A stretch of 64,000 nucleotides of DNA. Source: Datisca glomerata. Lineage: Eukaryota; Streptophyta; Magnoliopsida; Cucurbitales; Datiscaceae. Under the pieces are notes generated by a model. That model saw only the letters and a list, made by a program, of their open reading frames with translations. It searched no databases and was not told the DNA's origin. Position numbers and translations under genes: made by a program. The stretch covers positions 498,551 through 562,550 of the forward strand of contig QANY01011423.1 of assembly GCA_003255025.1 (NCBI GenBank). The letters run 5' to 3'. The stretch's first letter is position 1. Each line of letters starts with the position of its first letter. Shown piece by piece: positions 1-11,596 of the stretch.

Positions 1-183
1 CCGTCAATGGTACATGTGCTATCTCCTCCAGTCCTGCTTTTATTACTTATCAAAGACAAGATAAATTACTAGTCTCTTGGCTCCTCTCTTCTATATCTCT
101 ATCGTACATTCTTCAACTCATCGGGTGCAAGACTGCACATGAAGCCTGGATAACCATTGCTCAACATTCACCTCTTAGTAAAC

Positions 184-1149
184 AACAGAGGTGATGGACT
201 ACAAGAAAGAACTCGAAAGGTTCAAGAAAGAAGGGTTATCCATGAAAGATTATCTTGCTAAGATAAAAACCTTCCATTGGAGAAGTAGGACATCAAATGA
301 TAGAGATTGATCATATTCTTGCTATACTTAATGGCCTTGGAGATGAATATGAGTCTATAAGAGCCATTATTGCATCCAGAGAAGTTCCACATAATCTTAG
401 AATTGTTGGAACCCTCATTTTAGCTCATGAAGGGATAGTTAATCAGAAGATAGCTGGCCAAATGACAGCCAAAGTAATGATCCAAAGAAAGTTTTCAAAC
501 AACAACAATAGTGGCCAAATCATCTTTAATTCTACAGGAAAAGGAAATATTTCCCACAATCAACAAGGCTTTCAAGGAATTTTTCAAGGAGATATAGGAA
601 GAGGTCGTGGAGGTCGATCTAACAGGCCTCAATGCCAGTTTTGTGGGAGACTAGGTAACATTGTTTAGAAATGTTACTATCATTTTAATGTGAGTTTTTT
701 AGGTTTGAAGAATGGAGGTAATAGTTGTGGCAACAATGGTTCAAACTTAAACAATCAAGGGCCTAGAAATCAAGAATCGGCCAATCTGGTTCAAGATTTT
801 TTTAGGAACTTCACAAGATTCTACCATGCAAGTTCTTGCTGCATATGCCAGTCAAAATACCTCAAATTGGTATGCAGACTCTGCGGCAACAAATCACTTG
901 ACAAATTATCTAAATAATCTCAGCTTTGGAACTGAGTTTAGTGGTAAAAATCAGATTCACATGGGAAATGGAGATGGTTTTGATATTGCACACGTTGGTC
1001 AATCTCAGATTTCTTCTAATCACTCTAGATTTCTTCATTTAAAAAATATGTTGCATGGTCCTTTAATTACCAAAAACCTTATCAGTGTTTCCCAATTTGC
1101 TCTTGATAATTCCGTGTTCTTTGAACTTCACCCTCATTCTTGTTTGTGA
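184..1149 (+). pseudogene. Copia-1 gag and protease remnants
   Basis: The gag part covers about 184-800 in more than one frame. It includes a basic, glycine-rich stretch and the start of a zinc knuckle (CQFCGRLGN) that ends early at a stop near 666. At 826-1149 a protease segment shows WYADSAATNHLTN, the copia aspartic protease site, with DSA where DSG or DTG is usual. Further on is the phrase NLISVSQFALDN, typical of the protease-integrase linker. Frames change between these pieces, so no intact polyprotein exists. Confidence 0.75.
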
Positions 1150-1320
1150 AGGACTAAACAACCGAGAAAGCGCTTCTTAAAGGTGGTGTTCATAATGGAC
1201 TTTATAGGTTTAATTTTTTAAGGACTGGACAGCTACCTGAAAACAACAAGTTCATATAGATCACTCCAATTTCCAATTGTTATCAATCAAGTTTTAGAAT
1301 AAATAATGATGATTCTTACA

Positions 1321-2290
1321 TTCTTTGGTATAGAAAGTTAGGCCACCCATCGTCTAAAGTCGTAAAGAAAGTTCTTACTGATTGTAAAATCCTTTTTTCA
1401 TTAAATAAAAAGTATATTTGTGAGGCATGTCAAATAGGCAAAAGCCATAAACTTCCTTTCCTTAAGTCTCAAACTGAGTAAACAGAATCTTTACATCTTG
1501 TTGAATCAGATATTTTAGGTCTTTCTCCCTCTTCTTTAGCCTATGGTTTTAGATATTATTTGAGCTTTATATATTTTTTCTCTAGATATACTTGGTTGTG
1601 TTCATTTTAAATCCCAAGTAGAATTACAATTTAATAAAAGGATAAATATGATACAAACAGATTGGGGAAGAGAATTTAGAAGTCTAACTACTTTGTTAAA
1701 AAGAGTAGGTATAATCCAAAGAAATTCTTGTCCTCACACTTCAGAACAAAATGGAATTGTAGAAAGAAAGCATATGCATATCATTGAAATAGGTCTTACC
1801 TTACTTGCTCAAGCCAGCCTTCCTAAAAAATACTGGTCTGATTCATTTTCTAGTGTTGTCTACCTCATCTATAGATTACTCATTAAAGTTCTTCATCAAC
1901 AAACTCCTCATGACGTACTCTTTAAATCAAAACCTGATTATAATTTCTTGAAAGTATTAGGTTGTTTGTGTTTCCATATGGTCAAACCTTACAACACACA
2001 TAAAATGAATTTTTGATCAACTCCTTCTACATTTCTAGGATATAGTTCTCTTCACAAAAGGTTGCAAATGCTTGGATAAAAATGCAAGAATTTTTATCTC
2101 AAGACATGTAATCTTTGATGAATCTAAATTTCCCTCTCTATCTCAGGTCAGTTCCTCAAATACTTATCAACTAAACCCTCATTTTTCAACTCTAGATGTT
2201 CCTATTTTGAGCAACACTCAACCTTCACTTAGAGGTATTAGAACTCTAAGACACAGAATTCTCAAGTATTTGGTCTTCAACCAGATCTGA
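1321..2290 (+). pseudogene. Copia-1 integrase remnant
   Basis: The pre-integrase zinc-binding domain is visible from about 1321 (LWYRKLGHPS, then CEACQIGKSHK). The catalytic core follows at 1648-2016, with QTDWGREF around the second Asp and HTSEQNGIVERKH carrying the Glu. A segment at 2072-2290 resembles the integrase C-terminal part (ARIFISRHVIFDE). Several stops and frameshifts separate the pieces. Confidence 0.8.
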
Positions 2291-2387
2291 TCAAGCTACT
2301 GATATTAGATCAGTTGAGCAATCCTCTTCTTCCTCTTCTAAAATTCAAACACCAAAATCTGTTTTCTCTAATTCTTCTCCTCAACCA

Positions 2388-3720
2388 ATGCATTCTTCAA
2401 CTCCTGTTGCGATTGACCCTAATCATCAAAATTTAGACTTACCCACTCCAACACATGTAACTAAACAACATCCTATGTTAACAAGGTCAAAAATCAATAT
2501 TTTTAAACCCAAAGTGTACACTGTTGCTCTTAGTTTGCAGGAACCAGAAAGTTTTGAAGAAGCTTGGGGTCATTTTCAATGGAAGAAAGCTATGGAAGAA
2601 GAGTATGAGGCTCTCATGAAAAAACAGACTTGGTCTTTAGTACCCTTGCCAGAAAACAGTGAGATAGTGGGGAGTAAATGGGTGTTCAAATTGAAGAAAA
2701 ATCCAGAGGGTTATGTTTCTAAGTACAAAGCCAGCCCAGTTGTAAAACCAACTAATATTTAAGTTATTCTCACTATTGGCTTAGCAAGAAATTGGTCCAT
2801 TAATTAACTAGATATGAATAATTGCCTTCTTGAATGGCATTTTAAGTGAAGAAGTTTATATAGAGCAGCCAATTGGTTTTAGAGAGTGGAATAATGATTA
2901 ACAACTTGTATGCAAACTGTATAAGGCTTGATATGAGTTAAGACAAGCTCCACGAGCTTGGTTTGACAAGCTCAAAATTGGTCTTCAAAGTCTAAAATTT
3001 CGCTCTTCAAAGGAAAATCAGTCTCTCTTTATAAGAATTACAGAGACTTCAATAAACTTTGTTTTAGTATATGTGGATGACATAATAGTGACTAGTGGCA
3101 GTGACACAGAGATGATGAGTTTAATTGATCATCTTCATCAGTCATTTTCTTTGAAAAATCTGGGCAAACTTCACTACTTCTTAGGCAGACTTCATCTGTC
3201 TCGAAAGAGATACATCCAAGAGCTTTTGAGAAATATGAAGATGGATAATGCTAAAGCTTTGCCAACCCCCATAACAAATGGTTCGAAGCTCTCTAGTTTG
3301 AAGGGTGATCTAATAGATAATGTAACAAAATATAGGTAAGTGGTGGGTGCTCTTCAATAAATAATCATCACTTGACCAGAGATATGTTTTAGTGTAAAAT
3401 AAAGTCTTCAAATTCATGCAAAACCTCTTGACACTTATTGGAAGGATGTGAAAAGAATACTCAGGTATTTAAATGGAATTCTTGAAGAAGGTCTTAACAT
3501 GAAGACCTTGGATACCTTACATTTGACTGGTTTTAGTGATGCTGATTGGGCAATGATCTTGATGATCGAAGAACTACAAGTGGATTTTGTATCTACCTAA
3601 GAAAGAATCTTATATCCTGGTGTTCAAAGAAGCAACATGTGGTATCCAGATCAAGTATAGAAGCTGAATTTTGAAACTTAGCAAATGCTGTAGTAGAATT
3701 ACTTTAGTTACAACCTTCAA
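2388..3720 (+). pseudogene. Copia-1 reverse transcriptase and RNase H remnants
   Basis: The reverse transcriptase starts in the frame at 2388-2762 (SFEEAWGHFQWKKAMEEEYEAL, then GSKWVFKLKKNPEG). A second piece at 3073-3339 follows the catalytic YVDDIIVTSG, which is intact, and has LHYFLG. RNase H is visible at about 3520-3670 (GFSDADWA, later SIEAEF). The pieces lie in different frames with stops between. Confidence 0.8.
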
Positions 3721-4010
3721 GAGCTTAAAATTCAGTCCACTTTACCTCCCATCCTTTAGTGTGATAATCTACGTATAGTTTCCTCATCTGTAAATTGAGT
3801 CTTACATGCTGGAACAAAGCTCATGGATTTAGATATCTATTTTCTTTGAGAAAAGGTTGCAGCAAGGTAACTTATTGTGAATCATGTTCTGGCTATAGAC
3901 CAGGTTGTAGATATACAAACCAAGCCTCTCTCACTCTAGTTTTTTGAGTGTCTTGAGAAGAAGTTAACAGTGGGGAGGTTAGAGGAAGAAGAAAGAGTTT
4001 AGAAAAGAAG

Positions 4011-4523
4011 TGTTATCAAACGATTTCCTACAAATCTTCCCAATATGGAATGAGTAAAGCATCAAGCTACAAGTCTCGATCTATACAAAATGCACTAGGT
4101 TTTTGTCTTTCTTTCGATTTCATTGATAGCAAAAGTATTCTAAAGGGATGCTAGCGCTTTACTCATATAATAGAAAGTAACAGGGCCTGCAATACGTAGT
4201 AATAGACTGCTACTTTAGGCTCGCTTCGCTTCTTCAAGCTCCGCCCTTTATTGAAAACTAAAGCGCTTATATTATTTAGTAAAGCAACATGTTGTTGTAA
4301 GAGACTGTTGTGTTTATAGTTTTAGAAGAAGTTTGGTTAGTTATAGTCAGTTATGACTTTCCTAACTAGCCTTTATTTTCTTATTTTTCCGTCCTGTAAG
4401 CCGAGTCATTCATTTTCTATATAAAGGATTTTTCTCCTCCTTTGTAAACTGAATTCTCAATAAGAAGAAAGTATGTTCAATTCATCTTACTTTCTCCTCT
4501 AAATCTCATTTGTCTTCACTGCA
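4011..4523 (+). repeat. 3' LTR of Copia-1
   Basis: It starts with TGTTATC immediately after a purine-rich tract. A TATA-like sequence and a CT-rich stretch (cttttctcctcctttg) lie in its second half, as expected for a promoter/R region. The right border is uncertain because the 5' LTR is outside the window. About 170 bases in the middle do not look like LTR sequence (see the next entry). Confidence 0.6.
4110..4290. other. Organelle-like insert inside the Copia-1 LTR (candidate NUMT)
   Basis: The stretch includes gctagcgctttactcat, cctgcaatacgtagtaatag and gctcgcttcgcttcttc, richer in G+C than its surroundings. Such CGCTTCGCTTCTTC phrases are, from memory, common in plant mitochondrial intergenic repeats. 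No mitochondrial gene is recognised, so the origin is an inference. Confidence 0.35.
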
Positions 4524-4567
4524 TTTAAGTTTAGATTCTCTCAATTTTCTGAACTAAGAGACTGAAA

Positions 4568-6641
4568 TTTGTGGAGAAAATGGAAGGGAAGATTAGGTTA
4601 ATGGGTGAAGAAGAAGAAGATGGGAATGACGATGAAGAGGAAACACTACTACAAATATATTTTTTCACGACGCACGTAAAAACAAACACGACGGGGCTAA
4701 TTAAATACATCGTCAAAGAGTAAGTAACGCTTCCTTTATGAGGGTGGGTCGAACCCTCATCGTATTAAAAGATATAAAGCACGATGAGGCTTAGAGTCCT
4801 CGTCATGTTTTAGCTAAACACGATGGGTTTGGAAGCCCCGTCAGGATACCTAATGACGGGGCTTGGAGTCCCCCTTGTATTTTAGCAAAACACGATAAGG
4901 TGTGGAAGCCCAATCATTTTAGTTTCGACGGAGAAAATGATGGGGCTTAGAGTCCCTGTCGTATTTTAGCAAAACGATGGGGTGTGGAAGCCCCGTCGTT
5001 TTGGTTTCTAAAAACAAAACCCGTCAATTTCTCACCCTTCACATTATATATTTTCGAAGTCTCGCCTAGATCCATACCTTCCCCTTCTCACTTCAATGTT
5101 GAGTTTCCTCTCCCTTTCTCCTTCTTCCCAAATAGCCCCCCTACAACTTCAGTTTTTGTATTCAATCCCCAAGTTCATCTCAGCCTTAGCCTTCTTCCCC
5201 ATCCTATCTAACCCTAGGTGTAGTAGTTCACCGCAAAGTTTGCTATTTGGTTAAGATCTTCTTCCTGATTCGTTCCTTCATCTTTCCCATTTGATTCGAT
5301 TCTATTTTTTTCATGCCATTTACTCTCATCATCAAGGTACTTCTTCTCCTTTTATGATTTCCTTTCATCGCCATTCAAGGTGCTCTATATTTCCCCCTCT
5401 CATTTACTCTATCAGACCTTAGAGACATTAAACCACTCGTTTCATCAATTGTCTGATTCTAAATATTTTCCTTTATAGGGCTATGCGAAGAACTTGAATG
5501 CAAATTCGTGTAATTAATCTTCATTCAGACTTAAAGTCAAAGTTAGAGGAGGAAAGCCACTAATAGTTCGAAACCAGGCTGCTGCTTCATCCCCTGCTGC
5601 TCAGTCGTCAGATGGTGTTCGGTTTCCACTGGACAATCTTGGACCACAGTCAAGGTTGAGGAATAAGCCAAAGAGAAAGGGGAAAGGTCATGTCACAAGA
5701 TGAGGAGTTGCTTTAAACTAGCGTTTGAAATTATTCTTTTTTTTTTTCTGATCAGTGAAATAATTGTCATTTTTGCATGAGGCAAAGGAAAAACTAAACA
5801 TACTTTTGGATTTCAGATCATCATCATACTTTTTACGGAGTGGGTTTATGCACACATGCATCTGTGGTCCAATCTCCAAGCTAAATTCATATGAGAAAGG
5901 GTGGTGTTGTTTATCTATGACAAGTAGTAAGTACATCATGTGGTTGAACTTATATCATAACAGCTCAATCTTTTTTCCTATAAAATTCTGCTCAGTCTTT
6001 TCAATGAATGGTGACTAAGAATGGTAACCAATCTTGTTCCAAATAGGTTTCTTGGTTCAAGGTTTGATGCCTTCAATTTATTCTCTTTGACCTGTATTGT
6101 TACTTTTGTTTGGCAGGCTTGCATATGAGAAGTGGTGTTAGAAAATGTGTGCTTGGTATATTTTGTTGGGCCTGTTCCTAGCAGTGAGTTGTCTGGGATA
6201 ATGTAAACATTAAATATGAATTCATCTATGATGAATCCTCTCCTTCTTAGTCTTCAGTGTCCTTGAATATGTATTGCAGGAAGTGCTGTGAGTTGGTGGC
6301 CTTACATACGTAGTGTATTGGGTATATTTACAGTAGTCACCATGCGAGCAGTTGTAGTAACCGAAGGTTGTAGGAAAATTAAGCTGCACTACTATGGGTT
6401 TAAACTTGCTTCTGCTGCAAGGTACACCATTATTTCCTCTCTCAACATCTAGTTAGTTTATTTCTAAAAGCCATAAAGGATTCTTATATTTAGTTTGACT
6501 TCATGATTTTTCTTATGCATTACTATTTCCCCGTCGTCAAAAATGATTTTTGTAGTAGTGAAAGGTGATGATGATGTGCAGGGATTGGGATGAACTGTTT
6601 GGTTTTGTGGAGAAAATGTAAGGGAATATTAGGTTATAGGT
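4568..6641. repeat. Pair of about 39-bp direct repeats bracketing the CACTA element
   Basis: Bases 4568-4606 and 6603-6641 are near copies (tttgtggagaaaatg, then aaggga.gattaggtta). They lie about 38 bases outside each end of the CACTA element. They differ at a handful of positions, so they are older than the transposon's target duplication. Confidence 0.6.
4644..6560. mobile_element. Non-autonomous CACTA (En/Spm) element, 1.9 kb
   Basis: The left end reads CACTACTACAAATATAT and the right end ATTTTTGTAGTAGTG, a 12-bp terminal inverted repeat. It is flanked by AAA at 4641-4643 and AAA at 6561-6563, the 3-bp target duplication expected of CACTA elements. Subterminal copies of a cgacgggg-type motif alternating with ttttagcaaaacacgat fill about 4670-5010. 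No transposase is visible. Stretches at about 5530-5700 and 6110-6430 look like possible exon fragments taken from a host gene: the first can be read as an Ala/Ser then Lys/Arg-rich peptide, and the second is bounded by splice-like signals. I cannot name a source gene. Confidence 0.88.
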
Positions 6642-6981
6642 AACCTAGTTTAAAATAATGAAAATAATTGTAGTTTAATTAAGGGGTAAAAAATTGTAGT
6701 AGATTTTGGTTTTGACTGAGGGTAAGAAAGTCTAATAGATGAGATGTGGGTGTTTATATTTAAAAATGATAGGGGGTGCGAGTGTCATTTAATGAAATTT
6801 CAGGGTATCAATGTAACTTTCCTTAAGAATTAAACTACCAGCGTTATAATAAAAAATTAAAAACTACTCAGTGAACAAAAATGTATAGCTTTATATCGAA
6901 ACAAAACATTTGTCATTAAGTCGTGTTTAGTTTAGCTTTGGGATTATAAACATTTCTATCATTAAAATAATATTATATTAG
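6561..6981. other. AT-rich intergenic DNA
   Basis: Apart from one arm of the flanking direct repeat (6603-6641), nothing recognisable is seen here on either strand. Confidence 0.5.
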
Positions 6982-7560
6982 TTGAAAATAATTTCCTTCA
7001 CCTACTTGAGCATGTATTTCTATTTTGAAGCATTTAAAGAAACACTTAGATAAATGTTTATTTTATAAGTGATTTTAAGATTTAAAATGTGTTTGAAATA
7101 ATAATATTTGGTAACAACATTCTATTTAAGACTTCTAACTCATTCATTCATAATTATATGTTATATTTCATCACTAACTAGTGCCATGCAAAACAATATA
7201 TAATTACATGAATCACCAATATAGGAAACAAATTGTGGTAAAGAGGGGTCTCAACTCAATTTCAAGTATCTCTCAAGATTTGTCAAAAAAACAAAAAAAA
7301 ACAAAAATTAAATCNGGGCAAAGGTAAAAGATCATGTGTATATTGCTAGCAATTGCTGAGGTTCTGTAATAGTGAATGACAGTTTAAAGATCATCCCTTC
7401 ACCTGATTATCGTTGTGTTTCAAATTAAAAGTTTGAAAATAATTTCCTTCACCTACTTGAGCATGTATTTCTATTTTGAAGCATTTAAAGAAACACTTAG
7501 ATAAATGTTTATTTTATAAGTGATTTCAAGATTTAAAATGTGTTTGAAATAATAATATTT
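6982..7560. repeat. Patchwork block: 128-bp duplication enclosing copies from 10.2 kb and 16.7 kb
   Basis: Bases 6982-7109 and 7433-7560 are the same 128-bp sequence with one difference. Between them lie two foreign segments: 7106-7314 equals 10198-10406, with no difference that I see, and 7316-7435 equals 16738-16857 with one difference. The second source is the last 8 bases of CYP59 exon 12 plus its following intron. A single N (7315) sits exactly at the junction of the two copied segments. Short overlaps (atttgg, gtttg) occur at the outer junctions. This is either a misassembly or copy-paste repair of a break. Confidence 0.9.
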
Positions 7561-8188
7561 ATCTCTAAGATAATTTTTTTGATATTTTAATTACTTTCAT
7601 ACAAAACACTATCAAACTTTATCCTAAAATTAGGGCTTATACAATAGTATATGACATTCATTTAGGCAATGATATTTTTAACTACCTATAAAACTTTATT
7701 CTTCATACCGATATACAGTTAATTATAACTTAATATAGTACCATATTCATTTAGGCAAAGATACTGTGTTGACGATGTAGCCTATGTTTGTTGTTAACAC
7801 ACACGCACACGCCTTGAAATCTGATGTGTCTCATGGTGATTATATACTTGTATTGTTTTGTGAAGATGTTATAGAAAAATATGTTATGGAGATAACTCGT
7901 AATCCTCCTTATTTGAAAACACATAACGTGCGGGAAACGATCTTGTCATTGAAATAATAATGATTGAACATGTTAATATAACTAAATAAGTAGCATCCGG
8001 TAAAATATAAACATGGATTCAGATTTTCAGATTCAATGCAATTAATTAGATGCTACCAAATATGGATTCAGAAAAGTTTATTAGTTGCATAGACGAAAAT
8101 GAGATAATCATTACAAAACCATTTTTACCTGGTTTGGTTATTACATCCAAAACAAATTAAACACGATGAATACACGCACAGTGAAAAC
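7561..8188. other. Intergenic DNA downstream of the dioxygenase gene
   Basis: The stretch is AT-rich, with no coding signal. The last 100-200 bases next to the stop codon at 8189 probably include the 3' UTR of the minus-strand dioxygenase gene. Confidence 0.5.
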
Positions 8189-9939
8189 TCAAACAGATGC
8201 AAAATCCAAGGACTTTTTGCCATCATGAGCATTTGCAAAGAAGTTTTTCATGTAGTCCTCGAACACAAGCTCCTTGTAACGTGCCACTCCATCTTCTTCC
8301 ACCACTCGAGCCAATGGTCCTATTTTCTCTGTTGGTTTTGGAATTGTGAATATTGGAACCGACACTCTTGATTTGGTGCTTGTTGTTCTCACTCTGTGTT
8401 CAGCACTTCTATACCTTCCATTGCTCAATATCTTTTCATTCAAAACCAACTATTAGATAATATAATATACCCTCTTAAATCCAAAAAAGATCGTAAATTC
8501 ATCTAGAGGGAACGACACCACATTTGGGCAATCCAATATGAAATGAACGGCCCAAAGGTAGATGCACAACAAAAAAGATATTTTTTTATTTCACTTAGTT
8601 TAATCTAGATCATTCAGATCAGATCAAACGACCTAAAAAGATAATTTCTCAATAGTTGATTTTGAATGCAATAAGATAAGATATCACTCATATATGACAA
8701 TGAGTCAATAATGACCAGTAACGGTGAAAGGTCAACCGTATTTAAATTTAACAAACTCCAAATTAGTCAAAATGTGAAATTTACCAATTTAATTAAAAGA
8801 TAATTACCTGGAGAGTATCACCAACGTTGATGACCAAAGCACCAGGAATAGGTGGGATTTCAACCCACTCTCCCTTCTTTCCAGAAGCAACAATGTCTTC
8901 CTCAACTTTCACATATAATCCACCAATCCCATCTTGTAACAACACAGTTAAAGTCCCCATATCTGAGTGTCTTCCAACTCCAACAGTAAGGTCCGGGTTA
9001 GGACATGTTGGATAGAAGTTCATGTTTACCATTTTCAGATCGATGAGCGCATCGATTTTCGAGTCATCAACTGTTACTCCAAGTTTTGTGATTAAAACTT
9101 CAAGCAGCTTCCTCACCAGCTTCAATGATGTTTTCAGATACTCAAGTGCCACTTCCCTAAGGGAGAGTAAATACAAAGAGAAGTGTGCTAAGGACTCACA
9201 CAAAAGTTGTTTAAGTGTTTTAAAATGTATTAATTTATATGCAGACGTACGTCAGTAAACTGATGATGCATGCTAGTGTAGACGAGTCATTCTATGTTAT
9301 TGAGATAATAACACATTGAAATGAGAGAGAAGAAAGAAAAAAATTTCTCTGTCCTTTCCATTCTCTCTTTATTTATCTTTTCAGTATGATAATGTAGCAG
9401 TAACATACAATTTTACCGTACGAATATAGAAAAACGTACCTGCATTCTTTAGGCCAAAATTGAAGGGCATCCTCATCACTCCTGTAAATCATACTAATAT
9501 AATCCTTCCACTCCAACGCCTTCTCTTTCTCCGGCACGAAGCTAGTCCCATAGCTGACGTTCGGACTAGGGCTTACACCTTTGCGATATACAGCCTTCTT
9601 TTCCGATGGTTGTTCAAAAAACTTGTGGGCTGCCTCTTTAAGTTCCTCTAGCAACACCACTGGAACACCATGGTTCACAACTTGGAAGAACCCCAGCGTC
9701 TCGGCTGCTCTACAGATCTGGTCAGCTACCTGCTCGTGATCGGGGCCGTTGAGCTTCGACATATCAATCGGTGGGAGTTCATTCGTGGTTGCGTTTCTCT
9801 TCTCTATACGTTCTTGCGGTGGTTGGATAAAACGGTTTGGTACCTCTGATAAGCCTGAGTCCACCATCCCTTTTACACCATTTCCATCTTTTACTACGAA
9901 GTCAAAGAGTGAGTTTCCATCATCAAAAGTTGGAGCCAT
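8189..9939 (-). CDS. 2-oxoglutarate/Fe(II)-dependent dioxygenase, feruloyl-CoA 6'-hydroxylase-like
   Basis: Three exons on the minus strand: 9939-9440, 9156-8808 and 8431-8189. All junctions are GT..AG and join in frame to give 363 residues, the usual length of the family. The N-terminal DIOX_N domain (about residues 55-165, with [11 protein letters not shown]) is followed by the double-stranded beta-helix catalytic domain. Iron ligands are visible as HSD (H230, D232) and H295 in SAEHR, and the 2-oxoglutarate-binding R-x-S is R305-S307 (SRVSVP). Stretches such as [15 protein letters not shown], and the C-terminus [11 protein letters not shown], strongly resemble plant feruloyl-CoA/p-coumaroyl-CoA ortho-hydroxylases, which start scopoletin and umbelliferone synthesis. 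Related enzymes of the DOXC class use other substrates, so the substrate is an inference. Nothing in the frame is broken, and the enzyme should be cytosolic. Confidence 0.88.
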
Positions 9940-10017
9940 TTGTTTGGGTTGTCTTGAAATTGTAAAGAAATTTGTGTGGATTTAGAGAGTGCTGATCTAT
10001 GCTCTAGGCAAATGTGG

Positions 10018-10025
10018 TTTATATA
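10018..10025 (-). promoter_or_regulatory. TATA box of the dioxygenase gene
   Basis: On the minus strand this reads TATATAAA, 79 bases upstream of the ATG at 9939. That spacing leaves a 5' UTR of roughly 45-50 bases. It is the only good TATA sequence close to the start codon. Confidence 0.6.
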
Positions 10026-11518
10026 ATAGTAGAAGGTGTGGTTGACTTTCGTGGGAAGTGGGATGTACTGTTCTAGGGAAGGCATGGCGCAGGGGCCTTA
10101 AGTTGGTAGTGACAACATTCTATATTTTAAGATTTTATATAACCACTAATACTAGAGCCACGAAAATAGTATATAATTCATTGGGCAAGGGACCTTTATT
10201 TGGTAACAACATTCTATTTAAGACTTCTAACTCATTCATTCATAATTATATGTTATATTTCATCACTAACTAGTGCCATGCAAAACAATATATAATTACA
10301 TGAATCACCAATATAGGAAACAAATTGTGGTAAAGAGGGGTCTCAACTCAATTTCAAGTATCTCTCAAGATTTGTCAAAAAAACAAAAAAAAACAAAAAT
10401 TAAATCTGCCAAATGTCCAAAATGGAAGAGAGTTCAAAAGTTAATCTACCATACTGTTCCAGTCTTTGTGTCGTACATGAACTATATTTTTGTATATTGA
10501 TACGTAAAATTTGTATATATGTATATGTTTTACTTATCAATATATATAAAGTACAATCCTTGTATCGTACTACCGTAGAATTTTCCGAATTCAAAGTAAC
10601 AAAAAATAAATTGAAGTTATGCTTAGTTGTAGGAGGATGACATGACTCTGTAATATCATATCAAAATTAATGAATTCAGGTTCCTCATGTACAATATTTA
10701 AGTTCAATATTGGCTTATATCAATTTTAAAAATGAAATTTTATTACTTTTCAAAAGAGTTTATATGAATCATTGTAACTATCTCAACAACTTATACGAGT
10801 TAAAAACCATCTCCTATTTACGGGATGTGATCTATAAAAGAATGCATGTATATATTATATTTGAACTCAGAGAAGACAGTCTTTTACTAACAGGCCGTCT
10901 GCCATTGATAATGCCATTAGTCAATACAACTACCAACAACATGAAGGTATACAGAAGAGGCATGCTTTTGGACATCATATACCAACCAATTTAATCCTCA
11001 TTTTTTCTTACTTATATTTGATTGTATTGAAATAAATTCAAGTCAATATTTGATCAGATGTGTCTTCTTTTTACTGGATAGAATAGATGTTTTCTTCCCT
11101 TAAAATCAACTTTTACAACCTCCGGGAGTACTGAAGAGTTTTACATGTACCGGAAGGAATTTAGTTATGATATAAGTGATTTGAAATGACAACTTGTGGA
11201 CTCAACTTTCTATAGGGATTTAAAAAAGAAATATCAAAACATAAAATATGGACCCAAATAAGGAAAGTGCATATTATTGTGAAGCACCGATCAAATCGAA
11301 TTAACTTCAATCGATTCGGTAGAAAAATTTGGTCTAGATTGAATTTTTTTTTTTGATAATATAAGTTCAAACCAATCACATATATCTAAAGAACTGATCA
11401 AAATAATAATTTTTTGTTCGATCTGATTCAGTTTGGTTTGGTCAAATTTTGTACCGAGTTTAATTATGAATCACAGAATTAACTGCCGGTCTAGGCAAAG
11501 GACATAATACCAGGGTCA
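10026..11518. other. Intergenic DNA between the dioxygenase and CYP59 genes
   Basis: No gene is recognisable. Bases 10198-10406 are the apparent source of the copy found at 7106-7314. The rest is AT-rich; short frames here have no recognisable domain. Confidence 0.5.
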
Positions 11519-11596
11519 GGCCCAAGAGTGAAATTTAACGTGACTAAGCCTAAACCCCAATGATAAATGCTAAAGCGAGCCAATTAGATGTGGGCC
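11519..11596 (+). promoter_or_regulatory. Site II-like motifs upstream of CYP59
   Basis: GGCCCA at 11519-11524 and TGGGCC at 11591-11596 match the TGGGCY site II element. In plants these are frequent in promoters of housekeeping and dividing-cell genes and are bound by TCP factors. They lie roughly 430-500 bases upstream of the CYP59 ATG, fitting a TATA-less housekeeping promoter. Confidence 0.45.

Larger units (their letters stand above)
1..4523 (+). mobile_element. Decayed Ty1/copia retrotransposon (Copia-1), left end outside the window
   Basis: Fragments read in the order gag, protease, integrase, reverse transcriptase, RNase H, which is the copia order. All frames are broken by stops and frameshifts, so the element is dead. 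A purine-rich tract at about 3981-4010 directly precedes a TGTTATCAAACG start at 4011, so the 3' LTR begins there. A TATA-like run near 4418 (tatataaagg) lies inside the LTR. The LTR end near 4523 is approximate. The 5' LTR and primer-binding site are left of base 1. Confidence 0.85.
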
